In this document: positions 12,442 through 24,953 of the stretch, piece by piece
Layout of the letters: the number at the start of each line of letters is the position of its first letter
Numbering within the stretch: position 1 is the stretch's first letter
Program-made: the position numbers and the translations under genes
NCBI GenBank assembly: GCA_002104905.1
Contig: MCFE01000550.1
Location: 1-59,426 of the forward strand
Reading direction: 5' to 3'
Source: Basidiobolus meristosporus CBS 931.73
Lineage: Eukaryota > Basidiobolomycota > Basidiobolomycetes > Basidiobolales > Basidiobolaceae
Length of the DNA: 59,426 nt
Notes under the pieces: model-generated
The model's database searches: none
Told to the model about the DNA's origin: nothing
Seen by the model: only the letters and a program-made list of their open reading frames with translations

Positions 12442-13323
12442 GTTGAGAAGAGGTAAAGCGAGGAGCTTGGAGACTCTAGGGATGATGCGCTTCTTTAAAG
12501 TGGCCGAAATCCATTTTATCCATGATGCAATGGATATCTGACTAATTCTAAAGTTCGAGAATCTAGCTTAGCATAACGATGCTTCCATTTTTGGTTTTGA
12601 TTGGTAATATAGATAGCCATGGTTCATCATGTCCAGCTTCGACACATAAGCCTGTGTGATGAATGAATTATCATAACCTAAACCAAACCATCAGGCAGAC
12701 ACTATACGTTCTTTATCACGTGACTTGGGGTGGATCTCAGCAATGCAAAATTTGCTGAATGCGATGCTGATTGGCCCGGAGAGTTTAAATCCAATATCAC
12801 AGGACATAAACAATTTGAACTTATGGTGGCTTAATGCAGGTCACGTATTAGCCAGTATAATGGCGGGAATCTAGATTCAATCGAGTTGAACAGCCATCAA
12901 CAGAAAACGGTTGTTATTGTTATGGTGAACTGTTGCTTGCAGATGGTGGGGGTCCAGTCATATCACGCATGAGTAACAGTCCAATGTAGACAAATTAATA
13001 GATCCTCACCAATACCACGAACACCAATACAATATACTTCCGGTTTGTTTATGTTTAATTTATTTCTCCCTAGAGTTGGTCAAAATGGTCACTTGCATTT
13101 CCGAGTTTGGTATTTACTCTTCTCACTTGAGCAGCCAGCTTCTGCGTTCTTCCCAACTTTACCTCGTAGCGCTTGTATACTCCACTGTGCCTCGTTTACC
13201 TGATTCGAAATCGCTGAGCGTAGTATTTCTTACGTGTTCTTTCTCCACTGAAAATATCAGACAACTAGTTTTGCTGACAAACTTTCCGATATACACTTGC
13301 CTATCCAGCGTACATACAGCCAC
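12442..13323. other. Divergent intergenic region CCS-orphan gene
   Basis: About 880 bp between divergent starts. It is AT-rich and I recognise no coding sequence, repeat or RNA gene. It should contain both promoters. Confidence 0.5.
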
Positions 13324-14651
13324 ATGACTGTTCTCACTGCTGCACCCAGCAAGAAGCGTGGTGCTGATACTCTATGCTCTCCTTTGCGCAAAAAACCCAG
13401 TTTTTTCGTGTCGCTATTCCAGCGAGCTTCCAGAGAGTTTACTGAGCTATGCTCATCCATATCTAGTGTTCTGTACGACCCTCACGTAAGTTTCTCGCGT
13501 TTCTTGCTTAAACTTCAACCGGCTTACCTCTCCACCCCAGACACAACAGGCTGCCTTGATTCAGAGCCAGAGCAAACGCTCTTCAGTCCGGCGTAAGCAA
13601 CGTAGGTCTCGCTCTCCCAAAGAGTCCAGGAAGATAGCTACACCAGTTACTAGACGACGATCAGCACGCTTTAATCGCCCCTCTCCAAAGGACACAAATA
13701 CTACACCAGGTAAAGAGCCGTTGCGCTCCACTCTATAGTTACTTCAGGTTTAATAACGTCAAGGCATAGGAAATCTAGACGGGAGTCCCCTTACCGAGCT
13801 AATCCTGAGTGACGCTGGAAATTCGCCCAGTGAATGGTTGCTTTACAGCTCTACGCCACAATGCTCCCCAAAATACAAGACCATACCCGTGGTCTTGATT
13901 CCAGTGAAGTCCGATCCTCGCCGTAGTTCCCGAAACAGAAGTAAAACATGCAAGCACTCCCCCGCAATCGGCACGGTGAAGGACTCTGTTCCAGGTGATA
14001 GGAACATGCCTGCCGGGGTCACAGATGGTATTCACATCCACTCAAGCCCTTCGTCCACGGGATACCCAGCCGGTGTACACCAGTCACTAAATTCTTCACT
14101 CGGGTTGGATACATCACTCTGTTCACCTTCCTCCAACGATGTATCTTCTATATCGGCGAATTGCGCCCACAGAAAATCCAACTCTGCTCGTAACGGAGCC
14201 GCATCAACTAGCCCAAGCAAGATTGGCAAGATCGCCAGACTGGAGGAGGAGTTACAAGCATTGAAAGTGCAGGTAATTCAAAGTTGATTACATCGCTTTA
14301 TGATCATGGGCCCTGACCGCTCATTAGGTTGCTTCGTTGAGACAAGTGGTGAATGAGAAGAAACAAAACGGCGATTCATCGCTGCCTTCACCTGTCTCCG
14401 AGTCCGAGAGTAGTACATTCTCGCCGCCACTACCACTGCTACCACCTCTCCCTCCAGTAGCTCAATCAAACTCGAAGTCGCTTGATGGATCCCCGAAACA
14501 GGTGATTACACCCATCTTCTCACCTCCATCCTGTGCCCACTAACACTTTCAATAGGCCAAAGCGGGGCCTACGAGTAGTGATAGTGATCGAATGACGAAG
14601 ATGTTGGAGGAAATGCGTACTGTGAAGTTGCGCAAGACTGGTCGACTGTAG
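13324..14651 (+). CDS. Unrecognised basic, Ser/Pro-rich protein with WH2-like C-terminus
   Basis: Exons 13324-13485, 13541-13709, 13779-14272, 14328-14501 and 14556-14651 fit in phase and give 364 residues. The N-terminus (APSKKRGAD, PLRKKPSF) and a stretch RRKQRRSRSPKESRKI followed by RRRSARFNRPSP are strongly basic and look like nuclear targeting. A short predicted coiled coil IGKIARLEEELQALKVQ precedes a proline run (FSPPLPLLPPLPPV). The last 20 residues, KMLEEMRTVKLRKTGRL, resemble a WH2-type actin-binding helix (LLxxIRxxxxLRKT), but also other short helical motifs. No family is recognised. The model rests on consistent splice sites, including a CACTAAC branch site before the last exon. 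An alternative is a cell-cycle or kinetochore accessory protein; I cannot decide. Confidence 0.6.
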
Positions 14652-14995
14652 GAATCATGGCCCGCTTTTACAGGACGTGAATGCAACAGGCTTTTTGGAC
14701 TGTTGGACATTGATCCAATCCCCTCATGTAGATAGTTAGTTGAGCGATCCCGGATCCAATCATGTACAGTACGGGTTGTCAGTCAACGTCTCCTCGCAGA
14801 GCCCTTCAACGTTCATATATCATTGATTCAGTTTCTTTTCATTGTTTTATCCAATCGGAGTTCTTTATATTTATTTAAATTGCTTTGTACGATGTCGGTT
14901 CCATCTGTCAAGTAATAAACCATAGGCAACATCTTTTTACCTCACACATGGCAATGAGGGTGGCAAGGTTCGCTGGAGTATTGTGTACGGAAAGG
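14652..14995. other. Convergent spacer
   Basis: 344 bp between the stop codons of the orphan gene and the beta-helix gene; AT-rich at 14820-14890. No gene seen. Confidence 0.5.
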
Positions 14996-16782
14996 TCAGT
15001 GTGCAACTTTTAGTCGATTGAGGCGGTCGTTTAGCTGCCATTGGTAGAGGCTAGCTGGCTCGACCCTGGTCCCATGGCTCTCCCAATACCCAGGGCCGGC
15101 TCGCTCCGGGAACGCACCCATTTCCTGGGCACCTTGAACACCAATGGCAAAGTTCATGGCAGTTGGCGGCTTTTGAACTACAGCTGTGCCATTAGTATTC
15201 CATAAAACATAGTTGGCACCAGCCCATCCATGACCTGTACCATAGTATTCTCGGTCTTGAACGGCAATGTTTGCAGATACGTTATCATACAAGCCGCCCA
15301 CGGACCATCTGTGATGGGGTTCTGGGTGAAATTAGTTGGTATAGAATATCAATCGCTGAAGTGGTGGCTTAACTTACCGCTACTATCGTAATCATCTACG
15401 GAAGTGCAGTTGTAGAAAACATTGGGGCCGGTAACCCGAGCTCCCACGATAAACGCGTGCCTGGCTTGCGAGGCGTAATTTCTCTGGTGCAGAATGAGCT
15501 CGCTGCCGTCCTCGATGAAATATGCGTACCGTTTGGTACCTTCTATCAGCGATACCGGCTCAGAATAGTCACAATCCTGCACGGTCACCCAACGGGTGTT
15601 GTTCACGGTGACGACGAAGTTGTTGAAATGCTTTCCAGAGAGGTTTCTGGCGTATCCGTGCTGGAGCTTCTCAAATGTCACGAAGCTCTCTGCGTGCTCT
15701 TCATCGGAGTAATAGCTCTTTCCCTCCGCGGTGACGTTCTTGATGGCTGGGTTAAAGACGGATATGCCATTCAAGTATTCTATGCCGACATGAGAGATTC
15801 TTCCGGAATACCCGTACTTATATATGTACCCTCCACCCCATCTATCCTCGAAGCTACTTGTCAATGGACTGTCTAGTATGATGGTGCCTGTTTCTGCGTC
15901 GATGTAGGATATGCTTCGTGTGAATAGTAAATCGAAGGGTGTCCAGTTCGTGGACTTTCGGCCCTCTGGGTCACGTGAAGAGAGGTCGTTCATTCCTAAC
16001 GCTCGGATCCATGGATCATTCCCAACTCTACCAACTATCACATCATCACCAACACTGAACTCGGTGATATCCCGAGGGGCCACTTGGACCTGGAACGAGC
16101 CCACCGATACATAAGATCCTGTTATGGGGGCTTTTCGAGACGACCTCTCAGGTTCGCCTGACCCGGTGAAATGGAACACCGTGTACGGGGATTTGCCAGT
16201 CGCCACAATAGTAGTGTTTCCTTTGAGATCACCTCGGATGATCACCCCGCTGTACCCTATCATGATTGGCTGAGATATTCTATAGACTCCAGATTGAAGC
16301 AACAAGGCCCCTCTGTACCCAGTCCCAGAGTCGATTGGCTTAGAGCCTAGTGCATTGACAGCTTCCTGAACCCTAGTGGTATCGTCCGTGTTCCCAGCTG
16401 ATGGAGTCAGGGTCAGCAAGTTTGGGATTCCTTCCGGGATCGGCTTGACTCCTGCCTCATACCCAGCATAAGAAAAATCAGGCAGGATATCATAAAGGTC
16501 AGTATACGTATTATAGCAAGTGAAATCGGAAGTCAGCTGGAGAAGATTGGTATCCCCGGGCTTCGCGGACGGCTGGATGATCTGTAGAGCGGGTGGCGAG
16601 TGAGGGCTGTAGGGGGTCGCATACCGAGTTTGCTTTGGCAAATAACGCAAACACGCACGCCTCGTATATCCATACTGGCGCGAGAGAAGGGCCCCGGCCA
16701 GGACCGCGACCACCAGGAATGTCAGGAGCGAGTGTAACAAAGGCCTCCTATAGAAGCACAATAGCCTACGAAGCTTGGCCAT
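14996..16782 (-). CDS. Membrane-anchored right-handed beta-helix (pectin-lyase fold) glycoprotein
   Basis: Exons 16782-15378 and 15321-14996 give 576 residues. The first 40 residues contain a basic patch (KLRRLLCFYRRP) then one hydrophobic segment (LLTFLVVAVLAGALL), so a type II signal anchor is likely, with the bulk lumenal or extracellular. The body has the pectate-lyase-superfamily start NTDDTTRVQEAVNAL, the coil GALLLQSGVYRISQPI followed by VIIRGD, several N-glycosylation sites (NTT, NVT, NLS, NNT), and the end EPHHRWSVGGLYDNV rebuilt across the intron. This fold is typical of polysaccharide lyases, hydrolases and epimerases. The catalytic residues are not identifiable by eye, so a specific activity is not claimed. 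Both splice sites are strong and the phases match. Confidence 0.8.
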
Positions 16783-18401
16783 ACTCTAGAAGTCCCAACA
16801 GCCACGGATGAGCTTTTACGGAATAGATAAGAACAGGGTGGTCGCCACTTGAAATAGGCTAAAATCCAATCTGAGCTCGAGTTGAGCATCACGCTGATCG
16901 TTTGCGTTTCAACCTGCCACAAGGTGCACCACCTAGAAGACCAAAAAACGAGTGTGCCCAGATGCCACTACAATGCGGGGGAGATTAGTTGCCACGTTGC
17001 ATGCACACCTCACACACACACACACACCCGAGGCGGATTTCATGCTCGTAGGTCTGGATGGTTACTCGCATGACTGCAACAGTGGAGCAGATTCCTTAAA
17101 ATCACGGGCTCCAATTGGATTTGACTGCAGGAGATCACCATGGCCGCCTGAAGGCATTTGTGGGTCTGGGGTGGCAGAGTTCGAACGAAGAGCCTGAGAC
17201 CATTAGTGTTCCGATAAGCTAAGCGCGCATAGACATCTAAGACACTTTGTTTATGTATCTGGTTTGTTTCTTCCCCCTACGTCCTGCCTTTTTATGGCAC
17301 ACCGGCCTCGTACCTCCACTGGAAAGCCAAAACAGTCTTCCCAGGCCAGCCCCACAGATCGTGGGCAATGTGAATCTTCGCTCTCGAGATCAATCCCAAT
17401 GGTCGCTAGGTAAGGGAAGGCAAGCCACTAATGGGGTAAGCAAGACGTCACCTTCGTGCTGGACTAAATGAAATTCTTGAATTTCCTAGCCTATTGTCCA
17501 ACAAGAGGTTGGGAAAATAGGGACCAGATGGATTGGAATAATTGGCGAGAGGCAATCAAGAGCAATTGTAAGGTTTATCGTACAATCAACTGGATCGCGC
17601 TATTCGTCATGGTATAGGTTGCTTGGAATTGGTGTGGCATACTCTTATCTAGAGTTCCTTCCATCCTGCGATCTCCACTGATAGCTCAGATGCCCTTCTG
17701 ATCTTCGCCGATCAACTCCAAGTCACACCTCAATTCCTCGCCATAGCACCACACACGGGAGGATTTGTCGTCATATCTACCCCTATATCCCAGGGGTAGC
17801 GATGTCACTCGATGGCTCGTAGATCAGGTTGTGAGCGGACGCTTTGGGTGCGCTGCCCCATAAGGCCCTAGACCCTTGAGGCAGGCGGTTGACTGGGTGG
17901 TTAGCGTTTAAGCTTCATCTGCTGCGCTTGGGATAAAGAAATGCCGTTCATTCACACCGAGATGTGCAAACGAATCCATATTTTCGTGGCGTCTTGGATA
18001 CTGGAAATCCCACAACACCACTGGTGCATTGAATACGTAAGCCAATTCCCAATCAAGCCCATCTATTGACACTTAACATATATGGTGGGCGACGTTTGGT
18101 TGGCTTTGAATTTCGCTGGAGGAATAGAGTAGCTGATCAATTCATATATACTCGCCATTCGGATTCGATATGTATTGGCACCTCTCCAGATCCAGAATTA
18201 GCGTAGTGACTATATCAGGAAGAATTTCGGTCAGAATTGTTAGGACGTCATGCATATTCATACTTATAAAAGGGTTTCGTAGGTTGCAAGTTATTGAGTA
18301 CCTACACCTCTTTTACGCAACCACCTTCCTAGTTAGTTTCTTGATTAAATCCCTTGCCTCCTCAACCCTTTAATTTTTCACTGCGAACCTGTAAACTGCC
18401 A
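16783..18401. other. Divergent intergenic region beta-helix gene-glycogen debranching enzyme
   Basis: About 1.6 kb. It contains a (CA)n microsatellite at about 17010-17027 and a small palindrome TACCCCT..AGGGGTA at about 17779-17799. Before the debranching-enzyme start there is a TATAAAA box at 18265-18271. No coding sequence is recognised. Confidence 0.6.
18265..18271 (+). promoter_or_regulatory. TATA box of the glycogen debranching enzyme gene
   Basis: The sequence CTTATAAAAGGG matches the TATA consensus and lies 131-137 bp before the proposed ATG. The palindromic CCCCT/AGGGG pair further upstream (about 17780) resembles stress-response elements of yeast, but this is only a motif match. 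Confidence 0.5.
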
Positions 18402-21400
18402 ATGTCACAAGCCTCAGAAAAATTGGTTGTTTATTTGCTCGAGTTGGAGGACGATGGCTCTCCAAATCCCAAGAAACAGGTAATTCTTGCATCGATGGGC
18501 ATGCCCGCGCCCACAGGTCCACCTCGTACTTACTCGTCCCTCAGCTCATAAGACTCCCCTCGCCCACCAGTCCCTACGGACTACGTGTCCAACTAGTCCC
18601 CGGTTCCTTGGCTGCCAAGGGTGGCGTGCTCTACACCAACTATCCCGTCAATGGGTAGGCCTGTTCTTGCCTCTGACATTATGAGCCGAGCGCTAATGTT
18701 TTGATTTTAGTGGGAAATACGAACGCACACAATTCAACAAAGTCAAGTAAGTGAATCAACCCATACATAGGTTGTTGGTCGGGCTCAATGTTGACCCATT
18801 TGTTTGATTCAAGCTTCAGCAACGACCACGTCACAGAATGTTACTGCGATCTCCTGATCAAGCAAGCTGGCACCTTCCAATACTATGTTGAATACGACGC
18901 GCCCCAGTCTTCGAACGAGCCTTCTGACCAAAAGACTCGCGTCAAGTCGAAGTTGGGCTATTTCCTTGTCGCGCCTAACCTAACGATTAATTCGGCGAAG
19001 GGGAAGAAGCACCTGCCCTTGGACGGGGTTGTATTGCAGAGTATCATTCCAAAGTGGCTTGGCCCTATCTCTCAGTGGGCTGACCAGATCAAGGGAATCG
19101 CCGAGCTTGGGTACAACATGCTACACTTCGTGCCTTTGCAGCAGCGAGGAATGTCAAACTCCCCCTATTCCATTTACGATCAGCTGGCTCTGTCCGATGA
19201 TCTTTTCGACCAGAAGCTGGATGAAAAGACCAAGTTCAATCAGCTGAAGAAGGTCTTGCGAGGTATCGAGGAAAACTATGGCGTCTTGGGGCTGACCGAC
19301 GTGGTGTATAACCATACCGCCAACAACAGCGAATGGCTACAACGCCACCCCGAAGCCGGCTACAATCTTGTCAATTCCCCCCACCTTATCCCCGCGTTTG
19401 AGCTCGACACCGCGTTGCTAGAATACTCCGCTAGACTGGGAGAATATGGAATCCCAACCAAGGTCGAGAATGAGAACAATTTGAATCAGGTCGTCGACGG
19501 CGTCAGGCCCTATGCCATCAACCGAGTTAAGCTTTGGGAATTCTATATTATTGATACCAAGCAAGCGTCCGAAGAGCTTCGTCAGGCTATCGAGAAGAAC
19601 ACCAAGCCCGATGGCATCTACGACGGAAAGAACCTTTCTTACACCTCGGTCAAAGAAAGAGCGGAGCTGCTGATAAAGGACGCGCTATATGTGGAGAAGA
19701 TCGGAGGTAGATTCGGCAAGAAAATCAACACCTCGGTAGCCTTGGCATTGCTGTCCTCCGTGTTCGGAAAGCCTGTTGACTCTAGCATTGCCGATGACGT
19801 CATTCGTCATTATGAGGAGATCCTCAGCGACGTCAACCTCGTCTTCTATAAAAAGTACGACGAAGATACCGTCGCCATCATCGAGAACATTCGCAACCAG
19901 GCCAGATACCAACGTCTTGAGGAGAATGGGCCGAAGATGGGCGAGATCAATAGCGAGAATCCATTGATCCAAACCTATTTCACCCGTCTTCCTGAGAACG
20001 AGATCACCAAGAAGTTCCCCAAAGAAGCCTGTGCCTTAGCCAACAATGGATGGATCTGGGGAGCTGACCCATTGGTCGATTTCGCTAGCGAGGGTGACAA
20101 CTACCTGCGTAGAGAAGTGATCGTTTGGGCCGATTGTGTGAAGCTCAGATATGGCAAGAGCAAAGAGGACAACCCTTGGTTGTGGGATCACATGGCCAAA
20201 TATACCGAATCCATGGCTCATCTCTTCCAAGGCTTCAGAATCGACAACTGCCATTCCACTCCCATCCACGTGGCTGAGTATCTCTTGGACACTGCTCGCC
20301 GTATTCGCCCTGACCTCTATGTCTTGGCCGAGCTTTTCACTGGTGCCGAAGACAAAGATAGAATCTTCGTCAATAGACTTGGTATCAACTCTCTAATCAG
20401 AGAAGCCATGCAGGCTTGGGATGCCCATGAGTTAAGTCGCCTAGTACATCGTCATGGCGGTCTTCCAGTTGGATCCATGTACTTCGATTGCTTACCCAAA
20501 GAGTCGGTCACTGACGTTGGAAAGGGCAAGGTCCCTTGTACCATCATCCCCTTGGCCGGCGAGCTCCCCCATGCGCTGTTCATGGACTGTACCCATGACA
20601 ACGAGACCCCCAACCAGAAGAGAATGGCCGAGGATACCCTTCCTAACGCAGCTTTGGTGGCCATGGCCTCTTGCGCAATCGGCAGCGTCAAGGGTTATGA
20701 CGAAGTGTATCCCAGACTCCTGGATCTCGTGGGTGAGAGTAGAAGATACAAGAAGACCGAGGACCCACTTAACACAGGCATCGGGAAAAGCAAGAAGATT
20801 CTGCAAGAATTGCACCGACAGATGGCTAGAGAGGGCTACAGGGAGGTTCATGTCCATCATGAGAATCAATATGTGATGGTTCACCGCCAACACCCTGACA
20901 CTCACGATGGCTATTTCATGATTGCCCACACCGCCTTTGCCAATTCGGAGGAGCGCTCCTGGGTTGCTCCGGTTAAGTTGCGAGGAACCAAGGCCGAGTC
21001 CATCTTCTGCCACCGATTGGTCGTGAAGAACAGAAAGCCAGAGCAAAATGCCGAGTATCTTGCCGGGCTTGATACTGTTCTTGAAGAGTTGCCTGCCCCT
21101 CAGTTGGTTGAAGGCTCAGATGAACATGGGGCCTACACCGAAGTGATCTTCCCGGAGAACTTTACCCGTGGCAGTGTTATGTTGATGAAGACGTCGTTGA
21201 CTTCCACCCCTTCAGGAATCACCGAGAAACTGTCTAGCGGTATTAAGCAGGCTGTCAGTAAGCTTGGATTGCTTGAATTAAATGTGGCGCTGTACCGATG
21301 CGATGAAGAGGAGAGAGATATTCTCAACCAAGATGGTACCTACAATATTCCCAACTACGGACAGCTGCCTTACTGTGGTTTGGAGGGATTCATCTCGGTA

Positions 21401-23161
21401 CTAAAGCCCATCATGAAGAATAGTGACTTGGGACATCCATTCTGTGGTCATCTCCGAGATGGCCAATGGGCACTGAATTACGTTGTAGGTAGACTCGAGA
21501 AATATTCTGAGCGCTACCCCAACCTCCATGATCTTTGCAATTGGTTCAAGGAGAAGTTCGACATTATCCGTCAATTCCCGAACTTCTTGCTTCCCAAGTA
21601 CTTCGCATCTGTCATTCACACTGCCTATCAGGCCTGTCGTGAGCGAGCTATCGAGCAGATGTCACCATTCGTCCGTAACGGTGATGACTTTGTGAAGTCG
21701 CTGGCATTGACGTCCGTACAAATGTACAGCGTTGTCGGTACTACCAGCTTGCATCCCACCAAGCCTGGCCCATGTCTTGCCGCAGGACTTCCACATTTCG
21801 CTGTACGCCACATGAGATGCTGGGGTCGCGATGTCTTCATCGCGCTCAGAGGCTTGATGATGGTGACAGGGAACTTCGAAGGAGCCAAAGAACATATTCT
21901 TGCCTTCGCCGGTAGTTTGAAGCATGGACAAATCCCCAACCTTCTCGACAGCCTGAGAAAGCCAAGATATAACGCCCGTGACTCCACCTGGTGGTTCTTG
22001 CAAGCCATTCAGGATTATTGCAATCTTGCCCCCAACGGCATTGAGCTCCTCAAGGAAAGCGTCCCACGCAGATTCCCCAAGACAGACGAATACGTCGAGT
22101 CCGATGATCCCCTAGCCTACTCGTATAGCTCCACCATCATCGAGATCATCCAAGAGATTCTGGAGCGTCACGCCAACGGTATTCATTTCCGTGAATGGAA
22201 CGCTGGCCCTAACCTTGATCATTCGATGAGCAACGAAGGCTTCCAAGTGGACATTGCGACCGACTGGAAGACTGGTTTGATACATGGAGGCAGTCAGTTT
22301 AACTGTGGTACTTGGATGGACAAGATGGGCGAATCCCCACGTGCAGGAACCGTAGGAGTTCCCGCCACTCCCAGAGATGGAGCCACCATTGAGATCATAG
22401 CCTTGCTGAAGTCAACCCTACGCTGGTTGTTGAACCTCTCCGCATCGGGTAAGTATCCTCACAAGGGAGTCCAGGTCCAGGATGAAAATGGCACCCGAAT
22501 GGTTACTTTCAGACAATGGAACGACTTGATCCAGAAGTCATTTGAAGAGCATTTCTACGTTCCTTCGGACGAATCTGAAGATTCTCAGTACAAGATCGAG
22601 CCAAGCCTTGTCAAGCGTCGCGGCATCTACAAGGATACCTACGGATCAAGCAAGAAGTATACCGATTACGACTTCCGCCCCAACTTTGGTATCGCCATCA
22701 ACGTTGCTCCAGAACTGTTCAATCCTAAACACGCACTCACTGCTCTTGAGAATGCCAGAGTGGTGTTGCTGGGTCCCCTGGGGATGAGAACCTTGGATCC
22801 TTCGGATAATGAATACCGCGGGGATTATGACAATGGCAATGACTCCTACGACAGAAGCGTTGCTCGCGGATTCAACTACCATCAAGGACCAGAGTGGGTT
22901 TGGGTATTCGGCTACTACTTGAAGGCATACTTCACCTACAAGCTCAAGAACACAAAGGAAGATGTTAACGATCTGATATACACAGTGCTTCGTCATCTTG
23001 TTCCTCACCGCAAAGAGGTCGAGACCTCGAAGTGGGCAGGTTTGCCCGAACTAACCAACTCCAATGGATCCTTCTGCTATGGATCATGCCCTACTCAAGC
23101 ATGGTCAAGTGGCGCCGTACTTGACGTTTTGCGCGAGCTGCACTTGAATGTCAAGAATTAA
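18402..23161 (+). CDS. GDB1: Glycogen debranching enzyme (4-alpha-glucanotransferase / amylo-1,6-glucosidase)
   Basis: A bifunctional cytosolic enzyme that shifts maltosyl/maltotriosyl stubs and then hydrolyses the alpha-1,6 branch. Exons 18402-18479, 18545-18654, 18711-18746 and 18814-23161 give 1523 residues, the usual size. The early part shows YGLRVQLVPGSLAAKGGVLY and TNYPVNG. The transferase half has LTDVVYNHTANNSEWL, the nucleophile motif GFRIDNCHS (Asp about 552), the acid/base motif LAELFTG (Glu about 581) and CTHDNETPNQKR. The glucosidase half has RCWGRDVFIALRGLM, NARDSTWWFLQAIQDY and TPRDGATIEIIALL. The first three introns are 56-67 bp and the large fourth exon is uninterrupted. The start MSQASEKL is the first ATG after the TATA box. 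No defect is seen. Confidence 0.97.
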
Positions 23162-23480
23162 ACTCACTGTGCGCTTGTCGATGCGCCCTCTTCTAGAATA
23201 GATTCTATTCTGTCAACACACGATGATTCCTGATGTATAATGCTTAATTAAACCTATTTAATATTACCAATTTTGGGGGGCCATCACTCTTGTCAGAGAA
23301 CGTCAGCCGGCATTAATTTAGACTTAATGGGAGAGATAGGAAGGAAGTGCCGTAGCACCCAGACTTGGGAAAGTGGACTATGATACAGTTGCCAGGATAT
23401 TCATTTCCAAATCTAATCGAAATGTAACCAAACTAGCAATAATGCTACAAGCAGGGGCTAGACAAAGCAGGCTTGAGTGT
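23162..23480. other. Convergent spacer
   Basis: 319 bp between the stop codons of the debranching enzyme and the MFS transporter. AT-rich sequence around 23240-23275 (TTAATTAAACC, TATTTAATATTACC) probably marks the polyadenylation region. Confidence 0.5.
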
Positions 23481-24953
23481 TTACGGGCTGTTCTGATCGC
23501 TGCCAGCCTCTAGTCTGTTCTCTCTCAACCGGGTGGCAAGCGCGAAGACCACGATGATAGCATGGCAGATGCCAAGGATAACAAAAGGCGCACCTTGCAT
23601 CCACTCGTCGAACAGCCAGCCACCAGCTTTGTTTATGACCATCACAGCTAAAGCACCAAAGAAGCTGTAAACACCTGCTACACTTCCACGTATTTCCTCC
23701 CTGACGTACGGCCCATTTACCAGAATCATACTCGTTACGATCATCCCGATTTGGCCAAAGCCAATTAGAACGGCCCAAAGGTTACCAAGCCCGGAGGTTG
23801 GGTCCTTGGAGAAAGCGAATGGGAAGCAGCCAATCATTCCTACAACACCTGCGATTAGTGTGGTCGTGGTCCGACGGAGACGGTCACTCAAAATGCCGAA
23901 AACTGGGGCTCCAACGATGGCACAGGTTTGAGCTACTCCAGATAATCGAGAGGCAATGTTATAGGCTTGTGGGCAAGATGCCTTGCCCTCACTCTCACAC
24001 AGGTTGTTGTCAAGATAATACTGCGCAACCCACAAGCTTATAAACGTGGAGACCACTACCGTATCGGCACGAGCCACAAAGCTCGAGATATACCCAAGGA
24101 AGACACGTGGATCTTTACTTGCAAGAAATCCTTCTTTTAGCAAAGCGAGCGTGTTTTCAGGTTTCTTCTCCTGATCAACCCCTGCCTCCTTTTGACCTAG
24201 GCTCCTTTCTTTGGGAAGGGTAAACCATAAGAAGAGACTCAAGCACATTGCAATACCACCAACAATGTAGAAGCTTGTTTTGATGGCCTTGACCGAATCG
24301 CCGTCGTATAGCTTAGTCAAGCGCCCTGGGAGTGGTAGCAATACCCCAACTGCAAGAAGGGCGCCTGTATTCAACACCGAGATTAGTGATTGATGAAATT
24401 GGTCAAAAATGAAGGATTGATGCATACCTAATCCAGAGAAAATACCGACAACCCCAGCGACACGGCCCCGTTTGTTGCTTAGGCAGTCACCCAACAAAGC
24501 AGTTAACATGGAGGTACAAGCACTGGAGCCGGCTGCGAACAAGAGACGAAGCAACAGGAGGCCTGGATAAACATTCGTGGCAGTCGTAAACGTCAGGATA
24601 CTGATACTCGTCAGGAAGAAGCCCAAAACATAAATAGGGCGTCTGCCGATGCGATCAGACAGGGTTCCCCAAACGGTGACCATGACTATAGAGAGGATCT
24701 CATCGTAAAGGCCAAGAGAGCCGGTAATGTTCCCAATACTGCCGGAATCAGTTTTGATGATGTCTGTGAGAACAAAAGCCTGAGAGGAGCCCACATACAC
24801 CACAAAGCATATAGAGAAAGCCACTGCTACCAAGTAGGCCACGAAGTTGATGGGCTTTATGTTAGGGCGCAGCGAAAAGATTCGAAGAAAGCGGCGCTCC
24901 TCAAAGCGCTCCTCAACCACGTGTGTTTCCAGCTCTTCCTTGCCGAGACTCAT
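23481..24953 (-). CDS. Major facilitator superfamily transporter, substrate unknown
   Basis: Exons 24953-24428 and 24364-23481 give 469 residues. About twelve hydrophobic segments are visible. The loop 2-3 signature GTLSDRIGRRPIYV and its second-half counterpart GILSDRLRRTTTTL are both present. The N-terminus is soluble and acidic (GKEELETHVVEERFEERRF). The 63-bp intron (24427-24365) is a multiple of three and has no stop codon, so an intron-blind reading would insert 21 polar residues into helix 5; removing it gives the normal GIFSGLGALLAVGVLLPLPG. The start MSLGKEEL was preferred to an upstream in-frame ATG at 25010 that adds a poorly conserved leader. I cannot assign a substrate; drug:H+ or small-metabolite transport are both possible. 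Confidence 0.85.
   Translation of the reverse strand: MSLGKEELETHVVEERFEERRFLRIFSLRPNIKPINFVAYLVAVAFSICFVVYVGSSQAFVLTDIIKTDSGSIGNITGSLGLYDEILSIVMVTVWGTLSDRIGRRPIYVLGFFLTSISILTFTTATNVYPGLLLLRLLFAAGSSACTSMLTALLGDCLSNKRGRVAGVVGIFSGLGMHQSFIFDQFHQSLISVLNTGALLAVGVLLPLPGRLTKLYDGDSVKAIKTSFYIVGGIAMCLSLFLWFTLPKERSLGQKEAGVDQEKKPENTLALLKEGFLASKDPRVFLGYISSFVARADTVVVSTFISLWVAQYYLDNNLCESEGKASCPQAYNIASRLSGVAQTCAIVGAPVFGILSDRLRRTTTTLIAGVVGMIGCFPFAFSKDPTSGLGNLWAVLIGFGQIGMIVTSMILVNGPYVREEIRGSVAGVYSFFGALAVMVINKAGGWLFDEWMQGAPFVILGICHAIIVVFALATRLRENRLEAGSDQNSP

Noticed and set aside
17010-17027. (CA)n tract as a possible regulatory element
   Set aside because: A short microsatellite with no sign of function beyond repeat instability.
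20492-21046. Long open frames antisense or out of frame within the glycogen debranching gene
   Set aside because: They follow from codon bias of a conserved 1523-residue protein; none has its own motifs.
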